Positions 30,801-37,470 of a stretch of 64,000 bases of DNA are shown here, in pieces. A program made the translations under genes and the position numbers. The DNA lies in assembly GCA_039105265.1 (NCBI GenBank), contig JAPFFF010000094.1, positions 20,962-84,961 of the forward strand. The letters run 5' to 3'. The notes under the pieces were generated by a model that ran no database searches, had not been told where the DNA came from, and worked only from the letters and a program-made list of their open reading frames with translations. Origin of the DNA: Tritrichomonas musculus (Eukaryota > Parabasalia > Tritrichomonadida > Tritrichomonadidae). How positions within the stretch are numbered: position 1 is the first letter of the stretch; each line of letters starts with the position of its first letter.

Positions 30801-30893
30801 ATTCATTGGTTCCTTTCGTGATGGGTCTTGTTCCTTATCAACAAGAATACACCAATTACGAAATTCTTTAAAAACAGATTCTGCTTCGGTCAT
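18852..30893 (-). CDS. DYNC2H1: Cytoplasmic dynein-2-type heavy chain (retrograde intraflagellar transport motor), 4,013 aa
   Basis: The motor for retrograde transport in flagella. Residues 1 to about 1450 form the tail and linker. AAA1 begins near residue 1480 with P-loop GPAGTGKTESVKALG preceded by GNPY and followed by GRQVLVFNC and CGAWGCFDEFNRL; this wording is closer to dynein-2 than to axonemal or cytoplasmic-1 chains. Further P-loops are seen at AAA2 (GPAGCGKSTVW, about 1774), AAA3 (GPKGCGKAILVKKL, about 2078) and a degenerate AAA4 (TGCGGKE, about 2389). The stalk coiled coils and microtubule-binding tip fall near 2550-2870, then AAA5, AAA6 and the C-terminal domain. Length is close to known dynein-2 chains. 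ATG at 30893. No introns. GC rises from 15/60 at 30541-30600 to 24/60 at 27001-27060 and 37/60 at 19321-19380, stepping up near 26500. Confidence 0.92.
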   Translation of the reverse strand: MTEAESVFKEFRNWCILVDKEQDPSRKEPMNRILNEIELVYLQMSRLDTSSLGSLSEAFSILDTTSQAVDRLWTTCHLYTPEQLIHFLDLVSKEIERFILEQLENFNLFDTGPKCRNLSLCYQLLTKWIHQTKQFTQKLWPAFQARKWTNGLYKSDKLNNIHEKLLFFDRYQRSYFYCAKFMDSYSPAEVPTIDDCFKMESDEWESSTSPMLSSLESMANSVSSQIEEGLKAMGDNQDALADELLCLHFLSRFSSIKKVISSYEQKRNKLFISYLDLLKKQAHNHYVDEVNDPNAICNALKWFSYQLKYSKDFKNKCPTDEINASYQEIVTLSEKMIADMVTAWTTAISKQLSQINFDENLIQKEENKKTRILLISFPQDKTSILDQASIITSLNFRITHEIDSKLRKLREHHQYFCALKQCVDYFNTTVISIIRPLRPLLIPYVDGFISTFEGISSVAFGQQDDVENFISSVNKAADDLYDNNEQLMSIHRKMIADIAQLFDCSLIAADAKWKETLRVCRNRIVDIYKGGKTNLKMWLKHINSQVYKALDYQFEKTLLTMENDVKGITVNVSYTRPDIVFNPTIESIRHMLYAQINKLISIPTHFGGVSNGVKMEEFNSQFSGIVKFHLSEIDQLYKRTEVLISRVSNCVDKFNDWVVLGQISDFDTVVNEKLTEPNQFLTNLNAIAMREAQIDQIPDSEKIDYITVSYAIAKSAFKRLVGEYKRSVCSLLRKSLENDISTVMDFINNSLASIQTTIQSSDEVKRVKETIVSLNGKISEFSKTFKTIHDKSNLLMVHDPQSRQSLQFQIDSISSHWLIFKGSLTDQSKVVQQQVKTLRTLMTQKVDDFQRRTTQFKVKWEERKPKEVDFKNPKAVERAIQVVKETRIALVDFEKEKNMLIDEEKSFGVSKQREFPDIANVTNSLKSFETTWLLLDQWQTELDEISGEDWLTYRTHIYDLKDFLDQWNDHANRVPPSDVSMYLIEKIRDLITYYPDITLVRGENWTAEHWEELGIILKYPKAMKINELKLSNILDNAEGIHKNVALIRKLGERAKGEGTIRAALREVREWNMHTDFVLFEQQGISVIKEWKDLLTQVSDMQATIQSLSSLQFADAFESEIQLWTTKFTTLHEALLLLNQIQRKWLHLAPIFNSGALPSHTEKFNALDTQFKGIMNDIKKDPQVTSLLNKYDIVSTLKGILEGLDACQSALTAFLESKRQGFPRLYFIGDFDLLEILGKVRENPNIVQAHLKNLFQGISSVEIDSENKVVAYLSSLGEKVYLPEPVFTTASVEMWLNELCDKMQNSLVELLNDYMTKHAFSTKTYPSQIVQVGEGIKFVEECERSIEKHSLEELSEIYKKKLLKLAEFRSTPLQEEGGGGSPSVKVNVTDSSEVSCIKSLIMDHVHYNSMITELSKKDVTRTQAFEWMRQFKLYFVDGRCIVKMCDGVFDYGYEYQGNAPKLVHTPLTDLCWSTLCEGMHLGFAGNPYGPAGTGKTESVKALGQAMGRQVLVFNCGDGIDVKSICRIFTGLVQCGAWGCFDEFNRLDELVLSAVSQQIQEIQTAILKKSETVSLLSKTVHLNLKSGIFVTLNPAGKAYGGRSKLPNNLKALFRSVSMSVPDKNLIAEVMLYSEGFHKSDELAQRMVTVFSLADQLLSKQKHYDWGLRAQKTVLNMAGQWLRNSDGKDDEEQIIIRALLFDTLGKLDDKDRRLFLDIVRDIFKTDQSDNVSENSLEPTVIEVLAEKKLQQSKVQMTKISLLNQLIQHRTGAVIVGPAGCGKSTVWKVLADALTKSGRKTTVWHIVPKAVPLEGLMGSIDLDTREWTDGVLTRAARAASRLEPDEMGFIVCDGDVDPVWIESLNSVLDDNRLLTLPTGERIQFDRNVKFIFETHSLQFASPATVSRMGVLFVNRSDFDIKLTFPALTEGKDKAYTELFNSLIPPALKLIHKYSSDFVFNFTDLQILRNIIPHIEGMNQPVAFMLAIAKACAALLSPSRQEKFASNFMKEAAKLCGSNLPSTKNILQCEWKDGKIQPFEMKTIAEGEWNANDPPFVSTPESLKYVSSAEPFVRMKEPLLIAGPKGCGKAILVKKLYEGDVEYIYCNALTTAKSVMTRLNELCTTAPAANGLKMKPRSGRPLTLFFKGVQNPSADKFDTVELHSFIRQLCQLNGYMNETLDWVELTNINLVASIDPSDSLQPLSERFLSQFRIVVVDYVSSESLRFIYGEYVTNVLHREQQWDWNSSQVCYELAKSMIIVYDQYLTSNGFTPKDLTKWILGILRYSEDQPTFSMLYEGCRVFADRLPSNKQKEFTTAMTKNISGKLGVYTTFDGSDNLLRRSDISSIKKALNTGLTNYERECGPLDIFIQNSTMKLSTQINRAIALPCNHLLLIAITGCGGKEVLKLTIQTMKGKLFSPSTFDGYSLRHFANDLKECISYAANEKKLSVFCIEEYQIINDSFFEYINSLLTNKIPPNLYTPEEQKAILSQLGDISYEEFKRIVRDNIRVVVIIDPRSPTCAKMLKAQPLLEAQCTILKVNDYEEKVLNEMTPLILSKFEVSDESIAKLPFAKVHKTLKMQSSDFQALIKNYIELSKKKSESLATRKKFLHDGLLRLKAVSDRVAQLSKEAEVQQVQVREKEQRAKEAMDEISKTMTQLNIQSEQMDKISSELSSKEGNLKKQKEKIDDQLSGILPILKAASENVAKLDSRDISEVKSFTMPPQQVRDVLEAVLLLMGERDTSWQNIRKFFSNSHIKEDILRFDPKAVSPQSITEVNKAIEKKKNSFDYETVRRSSAAAAPLAEWVKAMAKYCLVLRDVQPLQNELDKLDAELDSSRVQLKQLETKKTELDTTVVNLQNQYKEFTSEAERLRLSLNEIEEKQKAASNLLNKLSDEQKRWSEQHSEIEKEQGKATQKLLMSAAFMTICGSMNETDRASRMKQLAKALELKDETFVFKDFINTQSEILELKFNGFPSDELSLENVQIIKSCENRTLFIIDPAEHIVEWLEHSLGPAAEVLSWSHPRFQHQASLAIRFGKKLIVKEADGVPLCLIPYLAKEFVLSNGHLTVSVGDKFIDVHPEFRLIIVTRNSSIQLSPREQSLVTTINFTVTRTALRMQLLTLALSTEAPEIEQQHQEQLNESEQLKIELGKLESSLLDILAAADPNTILSNKELINSLDEKKKRASEVEQRLAAVEKFQEQIQEKRVQFQPLANIASAIYFNVDTLYLVHTMYRFSLNEFTKLYTSAFKECKSTGDGRVKALIKTFNSLAYSHFSRSLFREHRLVFGMNLVRTIYPRMFPDNEWQQFLHQRPAKVDSVPSFIPQESQPAFMSLAANVPKVVESLKFDENASGWQKWLDCTTPDNPSSWPQIDGKNPQQLGITALERCLVIQALRPDRLMSSMERIVLGAFSDPKVLSLRQLLVKDGAGKGGKKKQEEGSSEEGASSSSNSSNVAESIFVFIVTPGSDPSIELKEIAMEIPNVGENLVELALGECDSKDALSLVRQASRNGQWAIIKNVHLDISFLQQLEKLVPSLQMSDNFKLILTTEATPSFPTVLLQNSTKIAYEAPPGLINQMSRTLTMWSEDWFGKLSSAVKRSLISLSYLHGVLQERRAFIPVGWSQFFEFTQADLNAATQIIESRNDATDVVRGLLQTTVYGSRMDSEFDRRILNLFVNSNFPCEKFQLFDLPGDLSLKSVSKLLNQRGKDESADNGPTLLGLCSSADATVARSTTQATIHYLSLLTSASQSESESGSQVNSQIFQLVKSLMSQFKDVVDDVQINLQNHPAIDFISVQRSAAHALLKVVTSDVESLSSASDAAMLPAHLRAASASLKKGLVPNEWGCDWIDIDDNVEQWLEQCFERTAALDALSVRVRDNSVLTSQPLPLYATMKPGAFVSALMQAAVRMNKTEMNAIKLAVTFDRPADGSLMSLNICDFTVQAAAVRGGVVTTSETANSDVVKVDKAYLCVCQKKARVADDAIEIPIFESLNREKLVAKAEVPVDSKRKSQVILASAALILSH

Positions 30894-31022
30894 TTTTTTT
30901 TATAATTTTATTTGGTATAAAATTTTTGAAAAGAATTAAAAAACGGAATCAAGTCGGCCGATAAGGCATTCAAAATTTTTAAAATTTTTTAATGTAATGT
31001 TATATAAAAAAAAAAGAGAGAG
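30894..31022. promoter_or_regulatory. Divergent promoter of the dynein-2 and C9orf72-like genes
   Basis: A 129-base AT-rich spacer separates the two start codons. It contains a conspicuous 8-base GC-rich palindrome, TCGGCCGA, at 30954-30961, within an otherwise A/T background. No clear TCA-type initiator is seen. The palindrome is a candidate factor-binding site; co-regulation is inferred from the divergent layout. Confidence 0.45.
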
Positions 31023-32204
31023 ATGAATGAAATAGAGTATTTAAATGAAACAAATGATTCACCTTTTATTGGTATTGCTGTTGGATCTTTTGATCTTTTA
31101 AGTGGTATTAGATTATGCCATGCTTGGGTCTTTCAAAAAGAAGAAAAAATTAATGAAAAAATAGAAAATGCACTTAAAGTTACACTTGCTAATGTGCATC
31201 GACAAAGTGAAGAATTTTATAATGTTGTTTCAACCTCAATAATAGAAATGCAAAATTTTAAATGGTTTATTACAAATACAATTTTTTTAGTTAGTAATAA
31301 TACGACAAATCCGTCAATGAAAAGAAACAAATTTATATCAGTAATTTTTATTTTTAAATCGATTTTAATTCGAAATGATTTTCATTTAAAAAACTCGTTA
31401 TTAATATTAACGAGAAAATTTGCCCAGAATGTCAAATCTTGTTTTACCAACAATCACCCTTTTACATCTTTAAAAGAATACATAGATATTATAATTTATC
31501 GAGGTAGTTGTCTTATTCAAAGTGGTATACCAAAATCCTATTATGTTTTAAACAAAGAATTTAAATTATCAACAACTGAATTTTTATTTTATGCTACATT
31601 ACTAACCTCTCATATACAGACAAAGATGACAACTGTTATCGAAACCTCCTCATTAACAGATGCTTTACAAATTGTTTCTTTTTTGATCAATTTTATGTTT
31701 CCCTTTCAAATTGATCAGTCATCCATACAGCACATGCTCGCGCCTGTTCCAGGCCTCTTTTTGCAGATTGTTGAGAAGCAGAAGCAGCCGATGGGAGAAA
31801 TTGTCAGAAATTTCAATGGGCCCGTCACCTGGCTCAGAATTTTTGACAGGAAGAAAATTTTCCAGTTCTCGTCGACATCAAAGTTCAAGCCAAACGCGAG
31901 CGCGGCGCCGCCGCCGCTGGAGAGCTTCGAGGTGTTCAGCGACGGGCAGGAGAGGGACGCAAAGCCAGCGGTCGCAAACTGGTCGCTCGCAACTGTCCAG
32001 CTCCTCCTCAGCTCGCAGTCGAAGAACGAGAGCAAGGTCATCTGCGAGGAGCAGTTCTCAGAGCTTGCGAGGCACGCGCTCTTCTTCGTGGCGGCAGACG
32101 GCAGGAGGGACGCGCTGAAGAAGGCGATGGACGTCGGCGAGCAGGACGAGAGGCTGCTCGCGGCAGCCGCGCAGGCAATGCAGACAAGCTGCGCATCAGA
32201 CTGA
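31023..32204 (+). CDS. C9orf72-like (Longin/DENN-type) protein candidate, 393 aa
   Basis: The best lead is a segment near residues 190-240: TLLTSHIQTKMTTVIE then SSLTDALQIV and a hydrophobic run ending FMFPFQID. It matches in order and spacing the SHLQT/GSS/IV.FL.P region of C9orf72, a DENN-family regulator of small GTPases and autophagy. The N-terminus (about residues 16-40, IGIAVGSFDLL...HAWVF) could be the first strand and helix of a Longin domain. The protein is shorter than human C9orf72. The C-terminal 160 residues are Ala/Ser/Lys-rich and less recognisable. ATG at 31023 follows a purine-rich leader. Composition switches abruptly near 31715: 15/60 GC at 31381-31440 against 36/60 at 31981-32040. 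The assignment is by eye and needs profile search. Confidence 0.5.
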   Translation: MNEIEYLNETNDSPFIGIAVGSFDLLSGIRLCHAWVFQKEEKINEKIENALKVTLANVHRQSEEFYNVVSTSIIEMQNFKWFITNTIFLVSNNTTNPSMKRNKFISVIFIFKSILIRNDFHLKNSLLILTRKFAQNVKSCFTNNHPFTSLKEYIDIIIYRGSCLIQSGIPKSYYVLNKEFKLSTTEFLFYATLLTSHIQTKMTTVIETSSLTDALQIVSFLINFMFPFQIDQSSIQHMLAPVPGLFLQIVEKQKQPMGEIVRNFNGPVTWLRIFDRKKIFQFSSTSKFKPNASAAPPPLESFEVFSDGQERDAKPAVANWSLATVQLLLSSQSKNESKVICEEQFSELARHALFFVAADGRRDALKKAMDVGEQDERLLAAAAQAMQTSCASD

Positions 32205-32291
32205 CTTTTTTTGTTGTTTTTGTTTTTATGTTTTATAATAAAAAAAAAAGAGTATTTATAACATATCTTTTTATATAAAATAATAAATAAT

Positions 32292-35200
32292 TTACACAGG
32301 TTCAAGGTCGAGGTCCTCTCTGTTTCCGATTGTGTACTTCGGCCCGGTGAGAGTCGACGGGAGCTTATAATAACCCGGAGTCTCCTCGGGGGTTTTATCT
32401 TTGGGCCTGATGTGCATCGTGGCTGCCTGGCCGCTCTTTGGCTTCTCTGGCGAGTAGGCGGCTGGACCTGGCGAGATGTCTGGAACTTCGGTGCCGGTCC
32501 TCTGGTGGAAGGTGGACTTCTGTGCATCATTGCCAAACTGTGGTTTGTAGTCGTAGGCGCCTGGTCCCGGATTGTCTTTGCGTGGATCTGCAGCTTCGGC
32601 TGTTCTGCCTGAGAAAGTGATCTTCGCTGCGTCATCACCGATCGTCGGCGGTATGTAGTTTGGTCCGGGTGTGACATATGGATTTGGATCGTTGTGCCTT
32701 GATGAAAGAGCAATCTTCGGTCCTTCACCAACGGTGCTTGGAAGGTCGCGGTATGGTGCTGTATTTGGTTTGACTGGAATCTCGTGTCTTCCTTTCATTG
32801 TGAAGCTTGGATCTTTAGGCTTGTTGCCGTCGGTTGGTGTGTATTGGCCTGGGCCTGGGTTGTTGTTCACTGTGTTATCGCGTGGTCTGATGTGCATAGT
32901 CGATTGTTGACCGCCAAGATCGCGACTGACGTCATAGTCGCTTGGTCCTGGTGTGACTGGAATTGCTTTGTCTTCTGGTCGGATGTGCATTGTAGCACTT
33001 TTGCCGCTCTTTGGTTTCTCTGGCGAGTAGGCGGCTGGACCTGGCGAGATGTCTGGAACTTCAGTGCCAGTTCTCTGGTGGAAGGTTGACTTCTGTGCAT
33101 CATTACCAAACTTAGGTTTGTAGTCGTAGGCGCCTGGTCCTGGATTATCTTTGCGTGGATCTGCAGCTTCGGCTGTTCGACCTGATAATGTAGATTTCTG
33201 TGCATCTTCGCCAAGTGTTGGTGGAATATAGTTTGGTCCGGGTGTGACATATGGATTTGGATCGTTGTGTCTTGATGATAATGATATCTTCGGTCCTTCA
33301 CCAACGGTGCTTGGAAGATCACGATATGGTGCTGTATTTGGTTTGACTGGAATCTCGTGTCTTCCTTTCATTGTGAAGCTCGGATCTTTAGGCTTGTTGC
33401 CGTCGGTTGGTGTGTATTGGCCTGGGCCTGGGTTGTTGTTCACTGTGTTATCGCGTGGTCTGATGTGCATTGTCGATTGTTGACCACCAAGATCTCTGCT
33501 AACTTCGTAGTCGCTTGGTCCTGGTGTGACTGGAATTGCTTTGTCTTCAGGACGGATGTGCATTGTAGCGCCTTTGCCGCTCTTTGGAAGTTCTGGCGAG
33601 TAGGCGGCTGGACCTGGCGAAATATCTGGAACTTCAGTGCCAGTTCTCTGGTGGAAGGTTGATTTCTGTGCATCATTGCCAAACTGCGGTTTGTAATCAT
33701 ATGCACCTGGTCCTGGATTGTCCTTGCGTGGATCTGCAGCTTCTGCTGTTCTGCCTGAGAAAGTGATCTTCGCCGCGTCATCACCGATCGTGGGTGGAAT
33801 GTAGTTTGGTCCAGGTGTGACATATGGATTTGGATCGTTGTGCCTTGATGATAATGATATCTTCGGTCCTTCACCAACGGTGCTTGGAAGGTCGCGGTAT
33901 GGCGCTGTGTTCGGTTTGACTGGAATCTCGTGTCTTCCTTTCATTGTGAAGCTTGGATCTTTAGGCTTGTTGCCGTCGGTTGGTGTGTATTGGCCTGGGC
34001 CTGGGTTGTTGTTTACTGTGTTATCGCGTGGTCTGATGTGCATTGTCGATTGTTGACCGCCAAGATCTCTGCTAACTTCGTAGTCGCTTGGTCCTGGTGT
34101 GACTGGAATTGCTTTGTCTTCAGGACGAATGTGCATAGTTGCACCTTTGCCGCTCTTTGGAAGTTCTGGCGAGTAGGCGGCTGGACCTGGCGAAATATCT
34201 GGAACTTCAGTGCCAGTTCTCTGGTGGAAGGTTGATTTCTGTGCATCGTTACCGAATTGTGGTTTGTAATCATATGCACCTGGTCCTGGATTGTCTTTGC
34301 GTGGATCTGCAGCTTCGGCTGTTCGACCTGATAATGTAGATTTCTGTGCATCTTCTCCAAGTGTTGGAGGAATATAATTTGGTCCAGGTGTGACATATGG
34401 ATTTGGATCGTTGTGTCTTGATGATAATGATATCTTTGGTCCTTCACCAACGGTGCTTGGAAGGTCGCGATATGGTGCTGTATTTGGTTGAACAGGAATA
34501 TCATGTCTTCCTTTCATTGTGAATCTTGGGTTACTTGGCCTATTACCATCGGTTGGTGTGTATTGGCCTGGGCCTGGGTTGTTGTTTACTGTGTTGTCTG
34601 GTGGTCTGATGTGCATTGTTGATTGTTGACCACCAAGATCTCTGCTAACTTCGTAGTCGCTTGGTCCTGGTGTGACTGGAATTGCTTTGTCTTCTGGTCG
34701 AATGTGCATAGTTGCACCTTTGCCACTCTTTGGAAGTTCTGGCGAGTAGGCAGCTGGACCTGGTGAGATATCTGGAACTTCAGTACCAGTTCTCTGGTGG
34801 AAGGTTGATTTCTGTGCATCATTGCCAAACTGTGGTTTGTAATCATATGCACCTGGTCCTGGATTGTCCTTGCGTGGATCTGCAGCTTCGGCTGTTCGAC
34901 CTGAGAAAGTGATCTTCGCTGCGTCATCACCGATCGTTGGTGGAATATAATTTGGTCCGGGTGTGACATATGGATTTGGATCGTTGTGTCTTGATGATAA
35001 TGATATCTTCGGTCCTTCACCAACGGTGCTTGGAAGGTCGCGGTATGGTGCTGTATTTGGTTTGACTGGAATCTCGTGTCTTCCTTTCATTGTGAAGCTT
35101 GGATCTTTAGGCTTGTTGCCGTCGGTTGGTGTGTATTGGCCTGGGCCTGGGTTGTTGTTCACTGTGTTATCGCGTGGTCTGATGTGCATAGTCGATTGTT

Positions 35201-36926
35201 GACCTCCAAGATCTCTGCTAACTTCGTAGTCGCTTGGTCCTGGTGTGACTGGAATTGCTTTGTCTTCTGGTCGGATGTGCATTGTAGCACTTTTGCCGCT
35301 CTTTGGTTTCTCTGGTGAGTAGGCGGCTGGACCTGGTGAGATGTCTGGAACTTCAGTGCCAGTTCTCTGGTGGAAAGTGGACTTCTGTGCATCATTACCA
35401 AACTTAGGTTTGTAGTCGTAGGCGCCTGGTCCTGGATTATCTTTGCGTGGATCTGCAGCTTCGGCTGTTCGACCTGATAATGTAGATTTCTGTGCATCTT
35501 CGCCAAGTGTTGGTGGAATATAGTTTGGTCCGGGTGTGACATATGGATTTGGATCGTTGTGCCTTGATGATAATGATATCTTCGGTCCTTCACCAACGGT
35601 GCTTGGAAGATCACGATATGGCGCTGTGTTCGGTTTGACTGGAATTTCGTGTCTTCCTTTCATTGTGAAGCTTGGATCTTTTGGTTTGTTGCCGTCGGTT
35701 GGTGTGTATTGGCCTGGGCCTGGGTTGTTGTTTACTGTGTTATCGCGTGGTCTGATGTGCATAGTCGATTGTTGACCTCCAAGATCTCTGCTAACTTCGT
35801 AATCACTTGGTCCTGGTGTGACTGGAATTGCTTTGTCTTCTGGTCGGATGTGCATTGTAGCGCCTTTGCCACTCTTTGGTTTCTCTGGTGAGTAGGCAGC
35901 TGGACCTGGTGAGATATCTGGAACTTCAGTACCAGTCCTTTGATGGAAGGTTGATTTCTGTGCATCATTACCAAACTTAGGTTTGTAGTCGTAGGCGCCT
36001 GGTCCTGGATTATCTTTGCGTGGATCTGCAGCTTCGGCTGTTCGACCTGAGAAAGTGATCTTCGCTGCGTCATCACCAATAGTAGGTGGAACATAGTTTG
36101 GTCCAGGTGTGACATATGGATTTGGATCGTTGTGCCTTGATGATAATGATATCTTCGGTCCTTCACCAACGGTGCTTGGAAGGTCGCGGTATGGCGCTGT
36201 GTTCGGTTTGACTGGAATCTCGTGTCTTCCTTTCATTGTGAAGCTTGGATCTTTTGGTTTGTTGCCATTTGTTGGTGTGTATTGGCCTGGGCCTGGGTTG
36301 TTGTTTACTGTGTTATCGCGTGGTCTGATGTGCATTGTTGATTGTTGACCGCCAAGATCTCTGCTAACTTCATAATCGCTTGGTCCTGGTGTGACTGCAA
36401 TTGCTCGGCCTTCAGGACGTATATGCATTGTTGCTTGTGGTGTAGACTTTTTTACTTTTTTGTAATCAGGAGCATAAGCAGCAGGGCCAGGTGAAAAATC
36501 ACGAGCACTAACTGCTGTTCTCTGATGAAATGTATATTTATTTGCGTCATTTGCGAAACGTGGTGTATAATTATAAGCACCTGGACCTGGATTATCAATT
36601 CTTGGATCTTTGGCAGTAGCAGGTCTAGAATGAAAAGATGTTTTTGTTGCGTTAGCACCAAGACGAGGTGGAACATAATTTGGGCCAGGTGTAACATATC
36701 CTTCTGCTTCCTTATGTCGACTTTTAAGAGAAATTCTTGGGCTTTCACCAACCGTAGTAGGCAATACTCTGTATGGCGCATTGTTTGGCTTTTCTACTGA
36801 CCGATGTCTTCCTTTTATAGTATATTTTGGCGCATCACCAATTGTTGATTTAATATGGTAAGCGGAAGGTCCGGGATTGTTTCTTCGTCCTCCTCCTCCT
36901 ACCATACGACACATTAAACCATTCAT
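32292..36926 (-). CDS. Sperm-tail PG-rich repeat (STPGR/SHIPPO) protein, 1,544 aa
   Basis: STPGR proteins (ODF3/SHIPPO-like) lie along flagellar and axonemal microtubules. Here dozens of the diagnostic motifs are visible: TPGPSDY, NPGPGQY, TPGPNY, NPGPGAY and SPGPAAY, separated by 20-40 residue spacers such as TMHIRP and SLSSRHND. The first 170 residues hold divergent motifs. Residues about 180-1500 are built from seven near-identical units of 191 residues, and the last about 40 residues close the protein (TIGNREDLDLEPV end). ATG at 36926. It is unusually long for the family, apparently by tandem duplication. The dynein-2 gene nearby supports a flagellar role. GC is 23/60 at 36541-36600 near the 5' end and 34/60 at 32341-32400 near the 3' end. 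Confidence 0.88.
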   Translation of the reverse strand: MNGLMCRMVGGGGRRNNPGPSAYHIKSTIGDAPKYTIKGRHRSVEKPNNAPYRVLPTTVGESPRISLKSRHKEAEGYVTPGPNYVPPRLGANATKTSFHSRPATAKDPRIDNPGPGAYNYTPRFANDANKYTFHQRTAVSARDFSPGPAAYAPDYKKVKKSTPQATMHIRPEGRAIAVTPGPSDYEVSRDLGGQQSTMHIRPRDNTVNNNPGPGQYTPTNGNKPKDPSFTMKGRHEIPVKPNTAPYRDLPSTVGEGPKISLSSRHNDPNPYVTPGPNYVPPTIGDDAAKITFSGRTAEAADPRKDNPGPGAYDYKPKFGNDAQKSTFHQRTGTEVPDISPGPAAYSPEKPKSGKGATMHIRPEDKAIPVTPGPSDYEVSRDLGGQQSTMHIRPRDNTVNNNPGPGQYTPTDGNKPKDPSFTMKGRHEIPVKPNTAPYRDLPSTVGEGPKISLSSRHNDPNPYVTPGPNYIPPTLGEDAQKSTLSGRTAEAADPRKDNPGPGAYDYKPKFGNDAQKSTFHQRTGTEVPDISPGPAAYSPEKPKSGKSATMHIRPEDKAIPVTPGPSDYEVSRDLGGQQSTMHIRPRDNTVNNNPGPGQYTPTDGNKPKDPSFTMKGRHEIPVKPNTAPYRDLPSTVGEGPKISLSSRHNDPNPYVTPGPNYIPPTIGDDAAKITFSGRTAEAADPRKDNPGPGAYDYKPQFGNDAQKSTFHQRTGTEVPDISPGPAAYSPELPKSGKGATMHIRPEDKAIPVTPGPSDYEVSRDLGGQQSTMHIRPPDNTVNNNPGPGQYTPTDGNRPSNPRFTMKGRHDIPVQPNTAPYRDLPSTVGEGPKISLSSRHNDPNPYVTPGPNYIPPTLGEDAQKSTLSGRTAEAADPRKDNPGPGAYDYKPQFGNDAQKSTFHQRTGTEVPDISPGPAAYSPELPKSGKGATMHIRPEDKAIPVTPGPSDYEVSRDLGGQQSTMHIRPRDNTVNNNPGPGQYTPTDGNKPKDPSFTMKGRHEIPVKPNTAPYRDLPSTVGEGPKISLSSRHNDPNPYVTPGPNYIPPTIGDDAAKITFSGRTAEAADPRKDNPGPGAYDYKPQFGNDAQKSTFHQRTGTEVPDISPGPAAYSPELPKSGKGATMHIRPEDKAIPVTPGPSDYEVSRDLGGQQSTMHIRPRDNTVNNNPGPGQYTPTDGNKPKDPSFTMKGRHEIPVKPNTAPYRDLPSTVGEGPKISLSSRHNDPNPYVTPGPNYIPPTLGEDAQKSTLSGRTAEAADPRKDNPGPGAYDYKPKFGNDAQKSTFHQRTGTEVPDISPGPAAYSPEKPKSGKSATMHIRPEDKAIPVTPGPSDYDVSRDLGGQQSTMHIRPRDNTVNNNPGPGQYTPTDGNKPKDPSFTMKGRHEIPVKPNTAPYRDLPSTVGEGPKIALSSRHNDPNPYVTPGPNYIPPTIGDDAAKITFSGRTAEAADPRKDNPGPGAYDYKPQFGNDAQKSTFHQRTGTEVPDISPGPAAYSPEKPKSGQAATMHIRPKDKTPEETPGYYKLPSTLTGPKYTIGNREDLDLEPV
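32400..36410 (-). repeat. Seven 573-bp coding tandem repeats in an alternating A/B pattern
   Basis: Identical landmarks recur every 573 bases (for example near 32671, 33244, 33817, 34963, 35536 and 36109), so each unit encodes 191 residues. At one position units alternate strictly between IGDDAAKITFSGR (A) and LGEDAQKSTLSGR (B), in the order A-B-A-B-A-B-A. This indicates a 1,146-base dimeric higher-order unit. The spacing never breaks the reading frame. Confidence 0.85.
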
Positions 36927-37470
36927 GTTTTTTTAATTGATCAACTCTGTGTAGATAAAAAAAAATTTTATTAATTTAATAACGTGTATTCAATTTTTCA
37001 AATAATCAAATAATAACGTATCTAATTGAGATAAAACGTTAAAATCTATACGTTTTACATATAAATTGTTAAGAGAGCTAATTGAAAATTTGAAAATTCT
37101 CTAAATTATTTTTTTCTAGCACTTCTTATTATTTTTTCGAAGTTTTAGTTGAAAAAAAGATCGAAGGATTTTGGATGAATAGATCTTTTTTTACCCTTTA
37201 AAGACTGCTTCAAATACTAGCTAGTATTATTATTAAAGTGCAGACAAATCAAAATCTCAATTTTTTTTAATATTGTTATCTTCAATCAGGAGCAAAATAA
37301 ACTTGGTATGCCATATTTATGAAATGTTCAATTAATTTATGAGTTTATTCATTAATAAATTTAAAAGAAAATGAGCACTTTTCTTTATTTTTTTCTTTTT
37401 TTTTTTTTAATCAGCCTTAAACAAATAAAATACAAGTTTAATAATTATAGTATTACAATAATTCTAAGTT
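36927..37470. other. AT-rich intergenic spacer
   Basis: 544 bases between two minus-strand genes, holding the promoter of the PG-rich gene and the 3' end of the RhoGEF gene. TGATCAATT lies just before the PG-rich start codon but does not fit the initiator consensus fully. No gene is seen. Confidence 0.5.

Noticed and set aside
32400-36400. Regular 79-101 codon plus-strand ORFs every 573 bases
   Set aside because: Shadows of the tandem repeat in the PG-rich gene; identical copies simply follow the repeat period.
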